Translations under genes and position numbers: made by a program
Shown here: positions 43,306 through 52,101 of the stretch, piece after piece
How positions within the stretch are numbered: the stretch's first letter is position 1
Layout of the letters: every line of letters begins with the position of its first letter
The notes under the pieces: model-generated
What the model was told of the DNA's origin: nothing
Database searches by the model: none
The model's input: only the letters and a program-made list of their open reading frames with translations
Assembly: GCA_963724405.1 (NCBI GenBank)
Contig: CAVRUQ010000003.1
Location: 1,302,001 to 1,366,000 of the forward strand
Reading direction: 5' to 3'
From: CAVQBJ01 sp963724405
GTDB lineage: Bacteria > Actinomycetota > Thermoleophilia > Solirubrobacterales > Solirubrobacteraceae
Length of the DNA: 64,000 nt

Positions 43306-44679
43306 TTGAGCGACTCGTTGCTCGAGCTCGCCGAGCGCGCCGCCCGGCACGGAACGGGGCAGACGCAGGTGACGGTCACACGCGAGCGCTCGCTGACCTC
43401 GCGCTTCGCTCGGTCGCGCCCGACGCAGGCCACGGGCGTCGACGACACGAGCGTCGAGTTCCTCTGCGTGACCGACGGGCACACGGCGGCGGCCACCACC
43501 AACGCCCTCGACGACACGTCGCTGCGCGAGGCCGCCCGGCGTGCGCGCGCGGCGTCCGAGGCGGCGGCGGCGATGCACGGCGAGCCGGGTCTGTACCCCG
43601 GCCTGCCGCCCCTGGCGCCGGTGAGCCCGGTCGACGGTCATGACCCGGAGACCGCCGAGCTTGACCCCGCCCGCGCCGGCCAGACGCTGCAGGCCGCGTT
43701 CGACGTGGCCGCCGAACAGGGGCTCGAGGCGTTCGGCATCTGGACGGCCGGCGAGGTCGGCACGGCCATCGTGAGCAGCGCGGGCGTCGCGATGCAGGAG
43801 ACGCTCACCGATGCGCACATGCGCGTCCTCGCCCGGGCCGAGAGTGGGCGCAGCGGCTTTGCCTCGCACACGTCGATGCGCAGCCGCGATCTCGACGGCA
43901 CCGCGCTCATGCGCCAGGCGTCCGCTCGCGTCGATGGCCGCGAGCCGGTCACGCTCCCCCCGGGCGAGTACCCGGTCGTGCTCGAGGCCGAGGCCGTCGC
44001 CACGCTGCTCGACTTTCTCGGAGCGCTCGCCTTCAACGGCCTGGCCCACGCCCAGGGCCGGGGCGCGCTCGTCGATCGCCTCGGGACGCGCGTTGCCGCC
44101 GCGTCGATCAACCTCGCGGACTCCCCGCGCCACCCTGCGACGCTGCGCCGCGGCTTCGACGCCGAGGGCATCCCGAAGAACCCGATTCCGCTCATCCAGG
44201 ACGGCGTCGCCCACCGTGTCGTCCACGACTCGCGGTCGGCCGCGCAGGCCGGTGGCGGCGCGCGATCGACCGGGCACGCGCTCGCGGCCGGTGGAGCCCC
44301 ACTCGGCCCCGTTCCGACGAACCTCGTGCTCGTCGGGGGCGGCTGCGCGGACGAGCACGAGCTCGTCGCGCCGATCGAACGCGGGATCTACGTCACGCGG
44401 CTGTGGTACGTCAACCCCGTGCGAGAGCGCGAGACGCTCCTGACCGGCACGACGCGCGATGGGACCTTCCTCATCGAGGACGGCCGCATCTCGGCGCCGC
44501 TGTGCGACGTCCGCTTCACCGACTCGGCGCTGCGCATACTCGCGGCGACCGAGGCGCTGTCCTCCGCCCAGCGCCTCGTCAGCGAGGCCGACCTCTACGA
44601 GCGCCGCTTCGCGCACGGGCACGTGTGCCCGGCGCTGCGCGCGCAGGGCTTCCGGGTCACCGGTACGACGGTCCGGTAG
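43306..44679 (+). CDS. TldE/PmbA-type protease partner subunit
   Basis: This 457-aa non-catalytic partner forms a heterodimer with TldD. It lacks the HExxxH motif but shares the TldD/PmbA fold: VDDTSVEFLCVTDG at the N terminus, VVLEAEAVATLLDFLG, LADSPRHPATLRRGFDAEG and VLVGGGCADEHELV. The TTG at 43306 is the start. Downstream, GC hairpin 44684-44700 separates it from convergent secG. Confidence 0.85.
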   Translation: MSDSLLELAERAARHGTGQTQVTVTRERSLTSRFARSRPTQATGVDDTSVEFLCVTDGHTAAATTNALDDTSLREAARRARAASEAAAAMHGEPGLYPGLPPLAPVSPVDGHDPETAELDPARAGQTLQAAFDVAAEQGLEAFGIWTAGEVGTAIVSSAGVAMQETLTDAHMRVLARAESGRSGFASHTSMRSRDLDGTALMRQASARVDGREPVTLPPGEYPVVLEAEAVATLLDFLGALAFNGLAHAQGRGALVDRLGTRVAAASINLADSPRHPATLRRGFDAEGIPKNPIPLIQDGVAHRVVHDSRSAAQAGGGARSTGHALAAGGAPLGPVPTNLVLVGGGCADEHELVAPIERGIYVTRLWYVNPVRERETLLTGTTRDGTFLIEDGRISAPLCDVRFTDSALRILAATEALSSAQRLVSEADLYERRFAHGHVCPALRAQGFRVTGTTVR

Positions 44680-44683
44680 GGGC

Positions 44684-44700
44684 GGCCGCGGCCCGCGGCC
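44684..44700. terminator. GC hairpin between tldE-like and secG
   Basis: GGCCGCGG (44684-44691) pairs with CCGCGGCC (44693-44700), with a very small loop, between two convergent stops (44679 and 44711). There is no U-tract. It is a candidate bidirectional terminator only by position. Confidence 0.35.
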
Positions 44701-44710
44701 GGCGCGGGTC

Positions 44711-44947
44711 CTACCAGGGTTGCTTGATGAGCAGGATCGTGTTCGCCACGAACAGGATCGCGAAGAACACGGTCCAGCGATTCAGGTTGCGCTCGACCAG
44801 CGAGCCGCCGCCGAGCGGGCCCGTGCCGCTGCCGACGCCGAATGCGCCGGAGAGGCCGGCGTCCTTGCCCGAGTGCATCAGCACGAGGAAGACGAGGACG
44901 ACGCAGATGAACACCTGAACGATGTTGAAGATCGTTTCCACCCGCAC
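44711..44947 (-). CDS. secG: Preprotein translocase subunit SecG
   Basis: This small two-helix subunit of the SecYEG channel is 78 aa. It starts MRVETIFNIVQVFICVVLVF (first helix), then LMHSGKDAGLSGAFG, the conserved SecG loop. A second helix (about 57-75) ends IKQPW. Start is GTG 44947. It is downstream of ccm genes on the same strand, 54 bp after the ccmI-like gene. Confidence 0.93.
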   Translation of the reverse strand: MRVETIFNIVQVFICVVLVFLVLMHSGKDAGLSGAFGVGSGTGPLGGGSLVERNLNRWTVFFAILFVANTILLIKQPW

Positions 44948-45001
44948 AGCGTACCGTGCGGGCCGTGCGAGCGCACGCGGCGAGACCGGTCGCGGTCCGT
45001 C

Positions 45002-45325
45002 TCAGTCGCTCGCCGGGGCGTCGTCGCCGCCCGCGCCCTCCGGTACGCCCTCGCCGAGCTCGTCGATGCGCCGCAGGATGTCGACGGCGTCGGCCCGCAG
45101 CGTCGAGTCGATGGCCGCGTAGTCGGCCTCGGACAGCTTGCCGGTGGCGAAGTCGAGCTCCGCGTCGCGGATCTCGCGGTACTTCGCCTCACGCGCGGCC
45201 TCGAGGTCGGCGAGCTCGGCGCTCTGCAGCCCCGAGTCTCGCCGGGCGACGCGCAGCGGATGGCTGATGAGGGCGATGACCGCCGCGAGCAGCGCGACGG
45301 TCACGACTGCGATGGCGATGCTCAC
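45002..45325 (-). CDS. CcmI-like N-terminal domain protein
   Basis: This 107-aa protein has one N-terminal helix (1-22) followed by a coiled-coil-like helix pair with LADLEAAREAKYREIRDAEL and DFATGKLSEADYAAIDSTLR. It matches the membrane-proximal part of CcmI, without the TPR region. CcmI presents apocytochrome c to CcmF, which is encoded immediately upstream (12-bp gap). The start is GTG. Confidence 0.75.
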   Translation of the reverse strand: MSIAIAVVTVALLAAVIALISHPLRVARRDSGLQSAELADLEAAREAKYREIRDAELDFATGKLSEADYAAIDSTLRADAVDILRRIDELGEGVPEGAGGDDAPASD

Positions 45326-45337
45326 CGCGACGGCGCG

Positions 45338-47521
45338 TCAGGCACGGCTCAGGCCGCGCGCGCCGAACACGCGCCGGGCCGCGCGCGTGCTCACCGTCAC
45401 GCGCCGGCGCACGAGCCCGGGAGCGGGCCACATGGCGATGAGTGCGCCGAGGAACACGATCACCCCGCCTGACCAGATCCAGGTCACGAGCGGCGAGACG
45501 AGAATGTGGAACTGCGCCGGCGGCGGCGCGCTCAGATAGCGCCGGGCGACGAAGGCGATCGGTATCAGCGCCTCGTCGGGGCGGGAGAACGGGATGATGC
45601 GGTTGCCGGTGTTGATGATGTTCTGCAGCGCCGGGGCGCTGATGTCGGGCTGGATCGCGGCCCAGTAGTCCTTCAGCGGGCCGGCGTTCAGGCCGACGTG
45701 ACTGACCGTCTCGCCACCGATGAGGCTGCCGACGGAGCCGAGCGTCGGGTCCGTGCTGCTGTAGTACCCGGCGCTCGGGTAGAGCGTCGTCACGTGCCGG
45801 CCACCCTTGCTGACGTCCATCACGGCGCCGAGGTCGAGGATCGACCCGGTGTGCGTGCGGTCGTACCCCGGCAGCACGCTCGCCGTCGAGCGCACGTAGC
45901 GGAACGTGTACGGCCCGACGCGGGCCGACTGACCGACACCGAGGCTGAGCTCGGACTCGTGCTGGAAGGACGAGGACGCCGCGACCCCGATGAACAGGAT
46001 CGCGATCCCGACGTGCACGACGTAGCCCCCGTAGCGCCGCCGGTTGCGCTGCACGAGCGAAACGAGCGCGAGGGGCGGGCTCTCGTGCGCGAGCGCGCGC
46101 CGGACCCGCACGCCGCGCCAGAACTCCTGCCCGACGCTGCCGAGCACGAAGGCGGCGCACATGAACATCGCGATCGCCCGCCAGCTGCCGTTCACGCCGG
46201 CGGCGAGGAGCGCCACGAGCACGAGCAGCGAGACGGTCGCCGGCACGAGCAGGTTGCGGCGCGCGTTCGACACCGTCGCCCGACGCCAGGCGATCACCGG
46301 GCCGAGGCCCGAGAGGAGCACCAGGATGAGCGCCAGCGGGACGGTGTAGCGGTCGAACCACGGCGGCCCCACCGACTGCGTCTGGCCCGTGAGCGCCTCG
46401 GATATGAGCGGGAAGTAGGTGCCCCAGAGAATCACGAAGCAGAGCGCGACGAGCACGACGTTGTTGGCCAGGAAGACCGACTCGCGCGAGAGCAGCGAGT
46501 CGAGGCGATGCTCGCTGCGAAGCAGCGAGCGCCGCGTGACCACGAGGTACAGGGAGGCCGCGATCATCACCGCGATGAGCGTCACGAACGGCACCCCGAG
46601 GCTGCTGCCGCCGAAGGCGTGGATGGAGTTGAGGATCCCCGAGCGGACGAGGAACGTGCCCATGATCGCGAGCGTCCCCGTGGCGAGCATGAGCGAGACG
46701 TTCCACACCTTCAGCATCCCGCGCTTCTCCTGGATCATGATCGAGTGCAGGAACGCCGTGCCCGTGAGCCACGGCATCAGGGCGGCGTTCTCGACCGGGT
46801 CCCAGCCCCAGTAGCCGCCCCAGCCGAGCTCCGCGTAGGACCAGCGCGCGCCGAGCAGGATGCCGATGCCGAGGAACAGCCACGCGGCGAGCGCGAAGCG
46901 ACGCACGCAGCGGATCCAGTCGGCGTCTATCCGCCTCGCGATCAGGGCGGCGGCGCCGAAGGCGAACGGGATGATCGACAGCGTGTACCCCGAGTAGAGC
47001 ATCGGCGGGTGGATCATCATGCTCGGGTGGCGCAGGAGCGGGTCCAGGCCGGCGCCGTCGCTCGGCGCGGGCGACGTGGTGCCGAACGGCGTGGCCCAGA
47101 AGACCATCAGCGAGACGAAGAAGCCGCAGAAGCCGAGCAGGATCGCCGTCGCGTACGGCGTGATGTCGCGCAGGCGGTTGCGGGTCAGGAACAGGATGAG
47201 GCTCGACCACAGCGACTCGAGCCACGCCCACAGCAACAGCGACCCCTGCTGGGAGGACCAGACGGCGGCGGCGCGGTAGTACAGCGGGGTCGTCGTGCTC
47301 GACGTCGACGCGACCGTGTTGAAGCCGAAGTCGTTGCGCAGGAACGCGATCTCGAGCACCGCGAAGGCCACGGTCAGGATGAGCGCGAGCCCGTACACCG
47401 AACGGCGCCCGGAATCGGCCCATTCGCGCTGGCCGGTGCGTGCGCCGTAGATCGATGCCCCGATGCCGTAGGCGCAGACGGCAAGCGACAGCAGCAGCGT
47501 CGCGCGCCCGAGCGCGGCCAT
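45338..47521 (-). CDS. ccmF: Cytochrome c heme lyase CcmF
   Basis: This large membrane protein attaches heme to apocytochrome c on the outer face. It is 727 aa with about 14-15 helices. The tryptophan-rich WWD-type domain reads LGWGGYWGWDPVENA, followed by SLMLATGTLAI. The large C-terminal extracytoplasmic part is near 490-690. It lies between ccmE (22 bp upstream) and the ccmI-like gene. CcmA-D are not in the window. Confidence 0.95.
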   Translation of the reverse strand: MAALGRATLLLSLAVCAYGIGASIYGARTGQREWADSGRRSVYGLALILTVAFAVLEIAFLRNDFGFNTVASTSSTTTPLYYRAAAVWSSQQGSLLLWAWLESLWSSLILFLTRNRLRDITPYATAILLGFCGFFVSLMVFWATPFGTTSPAPSDGAGLDPLLRHPSMMIHPPMLYSGYTLSIIPFAFGAAALIARRIDADWIRCVRRFALAAWLFLGIGILLGARWSYAELGWGGYWGWDPVENAALMPWLTGTAFLHSIMIQEKRGMLKVWNVSLMLATGTLAIMGTFLVRSGILNSIHAFGGSSLGVPFVTLIAVMIAASLYLVVTRRSLLRSEHRLDSLLSRESVFLANNVVLVALCFVILWGTYFPLISEALTGQTQSVGPPWFDRYTVPLALILVLLSGLGPVIAWRRATVSNARRNLLVPATVSLLVLVALLAAGVNGSWRAIAMFMCAAFVLGSVGQEFWRGVRVRRALAHESPPLALVSLVQRNRRRYGGYVVHVGIAILFIGVAASSSFQHESELSLGVGQSARVGPYTFRYVRSTASVLPGYDRTHTGSILDLGAVMDVSKGGRHVTTLYPSAGYYSSTDPTLGSVGSLIGGETVSHVGLNAGPLKDYWAAIQPDISAPALQNIINTGNRIIPFSRPDEALIPIAFVARRYLSAPPPAQFHILVSPLVTWIWSGGVIVFLGALIAMWPAPGLVRRRVTVSTRAARRVFGARGLSRA

Positions 47522-47543
47522 CAGTGGTCCCGCTCGCGCGCCA

Positions 47544-47942
47544 CTACGACGCGGTGCTGTATTTCGAGGGGCACTTGGTGATCAGCGAGTCGCGCTGACC
47601 GACCCAGCCGCTGCCGGTCTTCGTGACCGTCACGATGATCTCGCGCCCGACGCGGAACGGGTCGGGAACCTCGCCGCTGTAGTCGACGGGCACGATCGGC
47701 CCCGAGCCGGTGCGATCCTGCACCCCGAAGTCGAGATCGGCCCCCACGTGGCGCACGGTCCCGGCGGCGACCGTTCCGGTCAGCTGATAGGTGCGGCCGG
47801 CCGCGGCCTGACCGAGCAGCTGGCTGGGCGTCACGGCGGGGCTGGCCGCGCTGAAGCTTGTATAGATCAGCGTGCTCGCGAGCAGCACCGCGGCGGTGAG
47901 CGCCACCACCAGGCGCACCTTGCGCTTGCGGGCGGGGTTCAT
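47544..47942 (-). CDS. ccmE: Heme chaperone CcmE, CxxxY variant
   Basis: This carries heme covalently from CcmC to CcmF. The 132-aa protein has an anchor (about 8-30) and an OB fold with YQLTGTVAAGTV, VPVDYSGEVPDPF and VGREIIV. The heme-binding residue in most bacteria is a His in HxxxY. Here the end reads KCPSKY, with Cys124 and Tyr128, so it is the CxxxY type known from archaea and Desulfovibrio. The ATG at 47942 (MNPARKRK) is chosen before the anchor; a longer upstream frame is unlikely. Confidence 0.88.
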   Translation of the reverse strand: MNPARKRKVRLVVALTAAVLLASTLIYTSFSAASPAVTPSQLLGQAAAGRTYQLTGTVAAGTVRHVGADLDFGVQDRTGSGPIVPVDYSGEVPDPFRVGREIIVTVTKTGSGWVGQRDSLITKCPSKYSTAS

Positions 47943-48032
47943 CTTGCCGCTCAGTATCTCAAACGCGGGCGTCGGGCCGGCTACCGACCGTGTCACGGGC
48001 GGTTAATGGACATCCGGCCAGGAAACTTAGGT

Positions 48033-48419
48033 ATGACGGCGAAACCTTCGGGCATGCGCCGAGTCTTTAAGAGCGAACAACCGATGAAACCGAGCCTCCA
48101 CATCCTGAGCGAACGCCGCCGGCATCGATCGGCCGCCGCCCCGGCGCGGCGCACGAGTGGCCCCGCCCGCGGACGCGGGCAGCGCGCACCGGTCGAGATC
48201 GACGCTCCCGAGACCACCGACCGCACGAGCCTGACGCCCCGCGCGCCGCTGCGGCGCCGCGCCGATCAGACGCGCCTGGATCTCGATGCCCAGCGGGTGC
48301 GCGAGGCGGGCGGACCGCTCGACCAGGCGCAGTACACGTGCTCGTGCGGCTACGTCTTCGACGCGGCCGTCTCGACAACGGTCGCGTGCCCGCACTGCGG
48401 CGACGAGCAGGCCTGGTAG
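48033..48419 (+). CDS. Small protein with C-terminal zinc ribbon
   Basis: This is a 128-aa protein. The first about 80 residues are Arg/Pro/Ala-rich and poorly structured. The end is a four-cysteine ribbon, YTCSCGYVFDA then ACPHCGDEQAW (Cys pairs CxC and CxxC). Such ribbons bind zinc, nucleic acid or other proteins. ATG codons at 48033, 48054 and 48084 are all possible starts; 48033 has a weak AGGAAAC ribosome site. The function is unknown. Confidence 0.6.
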   Translation: MTAKPSGMRRVFKSEQPMKPSLHILSERRRHRSAAAPARRTSGPARGRGQRAPVEIDAPETTDRTSLTPRAPLRRRADQTRLDLDAQRVREAGGPLDQAQYTCSCGYVFDAAVSTTVACPHCGDEQAW

Positions 48420-48426
48420 GCCACGC

Positions 48427-49365
48427 TCAGGCGTCCGGGCGCGTCGCGGCGCCCTCGCCGCGCGCAAAACGCTCGCCCGCCGGCGCCGCCGCGCCCGGCG
48501 GCGACGAGCGCTCGGCCGGCAATGCGAGGACGGGACCCGTCATCAGCAGGCGCCGCGCGGCGCTGCGGCCCCGTTCGCGTGGCCTCTCGCCGGCGACGAT
48601 CGGACGCAGATTGCATACCCGGTAGCCGAGCAGGCGCTGGAAGTACTGGTTGCCGGCGCTCTCGCGCAGGACGGCGCCCGCGACGAGGTGCCGGACCCCG
48701 GCATCGGCGAGGTCACCGATGACGAACGTGTGCAGCAGGTGGCGGGCATAGCCGAGCAGCGTCGACCGCGTGTCGCCCACCATCACGGCCAGAGCGGCGA
48801 CGTCGCCGAAGATCGCCACGGCGGCGATCGCAACCGGCTCCACCCGACCGGCCGCGCGCGCCACGTACCAGACGAACTCCTCGCTCGGCGACGGCGGCGC
48901 AAGTCCGGCCAGGACCGCCGCCCCGCCCGGGCGGCTGCGATAGACGCTCGCCGCCGCGGCCGCGAACTCGTCGTACGCCGCCAGCCGGGCCGCGGTGACG
49001 CCGAGATCGCCGGCTCGGCGCAGGTTCGTCCGCAGCGCCTGGCGGCGGCGCCCACTCAGGTACGCCCGCGCGTCGACCGGCGTCTGGATGACGGCCTGCG
49101 CCCAGTGGCCCCCGAACAACGGCGTGCCCGCGTCCGGCCACGCACAGCGCTGCCAGCGGCGATACGCGTCGGCCGTCAGCCGCGGCTCGACCACCGGGAG
49201 CTCTCGCAGGCCGGGCACGGCTCGTATTCGCCGCGGGTCCCGTGCCGCCGCGGCCGCCACCGAACGGATTCGACCGCCGCCGAGCGCGCACAGATCGGCG
49301 AGCTCCGACGTTCCGTAGGCGAAGCGGGCTGCGCGCTGTCCCGCTCCCGCGGGCTCGACGACCAT
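48427..49365 (-). CDS. GNAT-like acyltransferase superfamily protein
   Basis: This 312-aa protein is of uncertain function. The middle has YLSGRRRQALRTNLRRAGDLG (about 104-124), a pattern common in FemAB/GNAT-like proteins, then FVWYVARAAGRVEPVAIAAV and LLHTFVIGDLADAGVRHLV. The last about 50 residues are Pro/Ala/Gly-rich. The start at ATG 49365 is clear. It is convergent with the zinc-ribbon gene, just 7 bp apart. Confidence 0.6.
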   Translation of the reverse strand: MVVEPAGAGQRAARFAYGTSELADLCALGGGRIRSVAAAAARDPRRIRAVPGLRELPVVEPRLTADAYRRWQRCAWPDAGTPLFGGHWAQAVIQTPVDARAYLSGRRRQALRTNLRRAGDLGVTAARLAAYDEFAAAAASVYRSRPGGAAVLAGLAPPSPSEEFVWYVARAAGRVEPVAIAAVAIFGDVAALAVMVGDTRSTLLGYARHLLHTFVIGDLADAGVRHLVAGAVLRESAGNQYFQRLLGYRVCNLRPIVAGERPRERGRSAARRLLMTGPVLALPAERSSPPGAAAPAGERFARGEGAATRPDA

Positions 49366-49482
49366 CCACCGGAAAGCTACTGGTCGGGGCAGCGCTCGGC
49401 CGGTCGACTTCCGGCCCGTTCGGTCGAGCCGCGCCGCGTGACCCCTGCAGACAGGGCCGCCCCACGGCGCGGCGCGCAGCGC

Positions 49483-50769
49483 CTACTTGACGTGCACGCC
49501 CGAGATCGAGCGCGCGATCACGAGTCGCTGGATCTCCGAGGTGCCCTCGAAGATCGTGTAGATCTTTGCGTCGCGGTGGAAGCGCTCGACCGGGAACTCG
49601 CGCGCATAGCCGTTGCCGCCGAGGATCTGGATCGCCCGCTCGGTGGCCCACACGGCGACCTCGCCCGCCTTGAGCTTGCTCATCGACCCCTCGGCGTTCT
49701 CGAACGTCTTGCCGGTGCGGCCCATCCAGGAGGCGCGCCACACGAGCAGGCGCGCCGCGTCGATCTCGAGCTTCATGTCGGCGAGGGTGAAGGCGATCGC
49801 CTGGTTCTCGATGATCGCGCGGCCGAACTGCGTGCGCTCCTTGGCGTACGCGAGCGCGTACTCATACGCCGCCCGGGCGATGCCGATCGCCTGCGCCCCG
49901 ACCGTCGGTCGCGACGCCTCGAAGGTCGCCATCGCGGCCTGGCCGCGGGACTTGTGCCCCTCGCGAGCGCGGGCCAGGCGCGCGTCGAGCTTCTCCTTGC
50001 CGCCGAGCAGGCACGACCCGGGGATTCGGCAGTCGTCGAGGAACACGTCGGCGGTGTGGGAGGCGCGCAAGCCGTGCTTCTTGACCTTCGTGCCCATCTC
50101 GAGCCCGGGTGTGTCGGGCGGGATCACGAACGAGGCCTGGCCGCGCGCCCCGAGCTCGGGGTCGACCGAGGCCACGACGACGTGGACGGTGGCGATGCCA
50201 CCGTTCGTGGCCCACGCCTTCTGCCCGTTGAGGACCCACTCGTCCTTCGCCTCGTCGTAGCGAGCGCGCGTGCGCAGCGACGACACGTCCGAACCGGCGT
50301 CGGGCTCGGACACGCAGAACGCCGCGACCTTGGGATCGTCCGCGGTGCCGAAGCACTGCGGGATCCACTCGCCCATCTGCTCGGGCGTGCCGTTGGCGAA
50401 GATCCCGGCGACGGCGAGGCTCGTGCCCATGATCGCCATGCCGATCCCGGCGTCGCCCCAGAAGAGCTCCTCGTTGACGATCGGCAGCGTCAGGCCGGTC
50501 GGGTCCGACCAGAACTGCGCGATCGACTCGAACCCGTACAACCCGATCTTGGCCGCCTCCTGGATGACCGGCCAGGGGGTCTCCTCGCGCTCGTCCCACT
50601 CGGCGCCCGCCGGACGGACCACGTTCTCGGCGAACCCGTGCACCCAGTCACGGATGTCGCGCTGGTCCTCCGACAGGTCCATGGAGAAGGACGGCGCCTC
50701 GCCTTCGCCGGTGCCCGCCGCGGCGGCAAGCTCCTCTGGACTCGGGGCAACGGCGGGATCGGCTGACAT
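49483..50769 (-). CDS. Acyl-CoA dehydrogenase
   Basis: This flavoenzyme carries out the first step of fatty-acid beta-oxidation or a related alpha,beta-dehydrogenation. It is 428 aa with FCVSEPDAGSD (FAD/substrate region), NGQKAWATNGG, RTQFGRAIIENQAI and the catalytic-base region YTIFEGTSEIQR. The ATG at 50769 follows AAGGAGAAACCG. It is divergent from a TetR gene, with promoter and operator motifs between them. Confidence 0.92.
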   Translation of the reverse strand: MSADPAVAPSPEELAAAAGTGEGEAPSFSMDLSEDQRDIRDWVHGFAENVVRPAGAEWDEREETPWPVIQEAAKIGLYGFESIAQFWSDPTGLTLPIVNEELFWGDAGIGMAIMGTSLAVAGIFANGTPEQMGEWIPQCFGTADDPKVAAFCVSEPDAGSDVSSLRTRARYDEAKDEWVLNGQKAWATNGGIATVHVVVASVDPELGARGQASFVIPPDTPGLEMGTKVKKHGLRASHTADVFLDDCRIPGSCLLGGKEKLDARLARAREGHKSRGQAAMATFEASRPTVGAQAIGIARAAYEYALAYAKERTQFGRAIIENQAIAFTLADMKLEIDAARLLVWRASWMGRTGKTFENAEGSMSKLKAGEVAVWATERAIQILGGNGYAREFPVERFHRDAKIYTIFEGTSEIQRLVIARSISGVHVK

Positions 50770-50853
50770 CGGTTTCTCCTTCTGGGGCGGGGGGTTGTGG
50801 TGACGACTCGTGACCGGCGGCGCGCCATCCATAGCGCACGCACCGGTACCGCA

Positions 50854-50906
50854 AGTGTAAACACTCGTCTAATACTTGTTCAACCGTCGGGTGCAAATTG
50901 TATACT
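50854..50906. promoter_or_regulatory. Divergent promoter with AGTGT-AA-ACACT operator
   Basis: Leftward to the dehydrogenase: -35 TTGAAC (complement of 50878-50883) and -10 TACACT (complement of 50854-50859), spacer 18. The perfect palindrome AGTGT-AA-ACACT (50854-50865) overlaps this -10. Rightward to tetR: -10 TATACT at 50901-50906, seven bases before the ATG, implying a leaderless message. The palindrome is a likely site for the divergent TetR protein. Confidence 0.55.
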
Positions 50907-50912
50907 CGTGCG

Positions 50913-51608
50913 ATGGCGAGCTCCGGCACCCGTCCCACGCGTGCGTCCGCGCGCCGCGCACGCGAGCGCGAGATCGTCGCCGCCACCCGGGTGCTGTTCG
51001 ACGAGCGCGGCCTGCAGGACGCGCCGATCGAGGACATCGCCCGCGCGGTCGGGATCAACAAGGCCCTCATCTACCGCCACTTCTCCTCCAAGGAGGAGCT
51101 GTTCGTGCTCACGCTGACGAGCTACCTGGCCGATCTGGCCAAGGACCTCGACGGCGTCGACCTCGCGCTCGACCCGGCCGAGCAGCTCGAGGAGGGCTGG
51201 CGCCGCTACACCGACTACTGCCTCGCCCACCCGGCGTTCCTCGACTGCAGCCTGTCGCTCATGCGCCGCCCGGCGTCCGAGTTGCAGGAGAGCGTCTCCG
51301 ACGCCGTGTGGTTCCGACTCGGCCAGGGCATGGCGAGCTGCCTGGGCCGGCTGTCGCGGATGCTCGAGCAGGGCGCCAAACAGGGCGTGTTCGACGTCGA
51401 GGACCCGGACTTCACCGCCAACCACCTGTACACCCAGACGCTCGGGACCATGCACCTCGCCCGCATCGGCGTCGGCGTGCGCGAGGCGTCCGGTGGCATC
51501 GCCGAGGTGTTCCCGATCGATCCCGCCCAGGTGCAGGCCGCCTGCATCGCCGACGCCCTCGCGTCGGTCGGCGTCGGGCGGCCGCCCGTGCCGCCCGCCG
51601 ACGACTGA
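50913..51608 (+). CDS. TetR-family regulator divergent from acyl-CoA dehydrogenase
   Basis: This 231-aa repressor-type regulator has its helix-turn-helix at about 35-60 (APIEDIARAVGINKALIYRH). The rest is a helical ligand-binding domain with GWRRYTDYCLAHPAFLDCS. By position it should control the dehydrogenase and itself, perhaps in response to acyl-CoA, as FadR-type TetR proteins do (inference). The ATG at 50913 is chosen since a -10 box lies just upstream. Confidence 0.85.
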   Translation: MASSGTRPTRASARRAREREIVAATRVLFDERGLQDAPIEDIARAVGINKALIYRHFSSKEELFVLTLTSYLADLAKDLDGVDLALDPAEQLEEGWRRYTDYCLAHPAFLDCSLSLMRRPASELQESVSDAVWFRLGQGMASCLGRLSRMLEQGAKQGVFDVEDPDFTANHLYTQTLGTMHLARIGVGVREASGGIAEVFPIDPAQVQAACIADALASVGVGRPPVPPADD

Positions 51609-52101
51609 GCCGGGCGACGGAGCCTCCGCTCGCGTCGGCCGACCTCCGACGGCGGGCCGCGATCCGCAACCGTGGTCGATCTTCGCTCCTGGTGGAAGAA
51701 CATCGACCACACTTCGGCCGGCGACCCGACCCGGCCCCCGGTTGACCGCCGCGATTCGGAAGGCCGGCGTCCCCACCGGGCCCGGATCGACCATCCGAAC
51801 GCGCGCGGCCTACCGGCAGGCCGATCCCGGGGCGCGCCGCCGCGCGACGGGCGCCGACCGGTCCCTCGGCGCTGAGCGCTTCGGAACAGGCGCGCGGCAA
51901 CGCGCGGGGGAGAAATCGCGTCGCGGCGATACCGGCACCAGCCCCCCCGTCGCGCCCGGGGCATCGTCGGCCATTCGCGGGACGAGGCCGGGAGACCGTC
52001 GGCGCCGGACCCCGCGCGAGGCGGAAACTACCTAATCCTGACTCCCATTATGTACTATTGCATTCCGCCCTTTGCTTGTGTTATCGACTCGAAAGGTGAT
52101 G
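51609..52101. other. 493-bp intergenic region before the sulfate transporter
   Basis: No gene is seen. It contains hairpin element copy 2 (51672-51715). From 52030 onward lies an AT-rich stretch (TAATCC, TTATGTACTAT, TTGTGTTATCG) that must hold the promoter and any sulfur-responsive control site, but I cannot place it exactly. I see no SAM riboswitch core. The middle (51730-52020) is GC-rich with no recognisable signal. Confidence 0.45.
51672..51715. repeat. Dispersed hairpin element, copy 2
   Basis: The stem GTGGTCGAT (51672-51680) pairs with ATCGACCAC (51702-51710). The loop contains CTGGTGGAAG, as in copy 1 (36543-36591). Where copy 1 has a T-A pair at the stem base, this copy has G-C, and where copy 1 has a G-U pair, this has G-C. 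It starts 64 bp after the tetR stop and could end that transcript. Confidence 0.65.

Noticed and set aside
45506..47581. Long plus-strand open frame opposite ccmF
   Set aside because: It is rich in Arg, Asp, Glu and His with no recognisable motif, a typical antisense shadow of a GC-rich membrane-protein gene.
51730..52098. SAM riboswitch or leader for the sulfate operon
   Set aside because: No conserved SAM-I or SAM-II core was seen. The region is GC-rich until an AT-rich promoter-like end.
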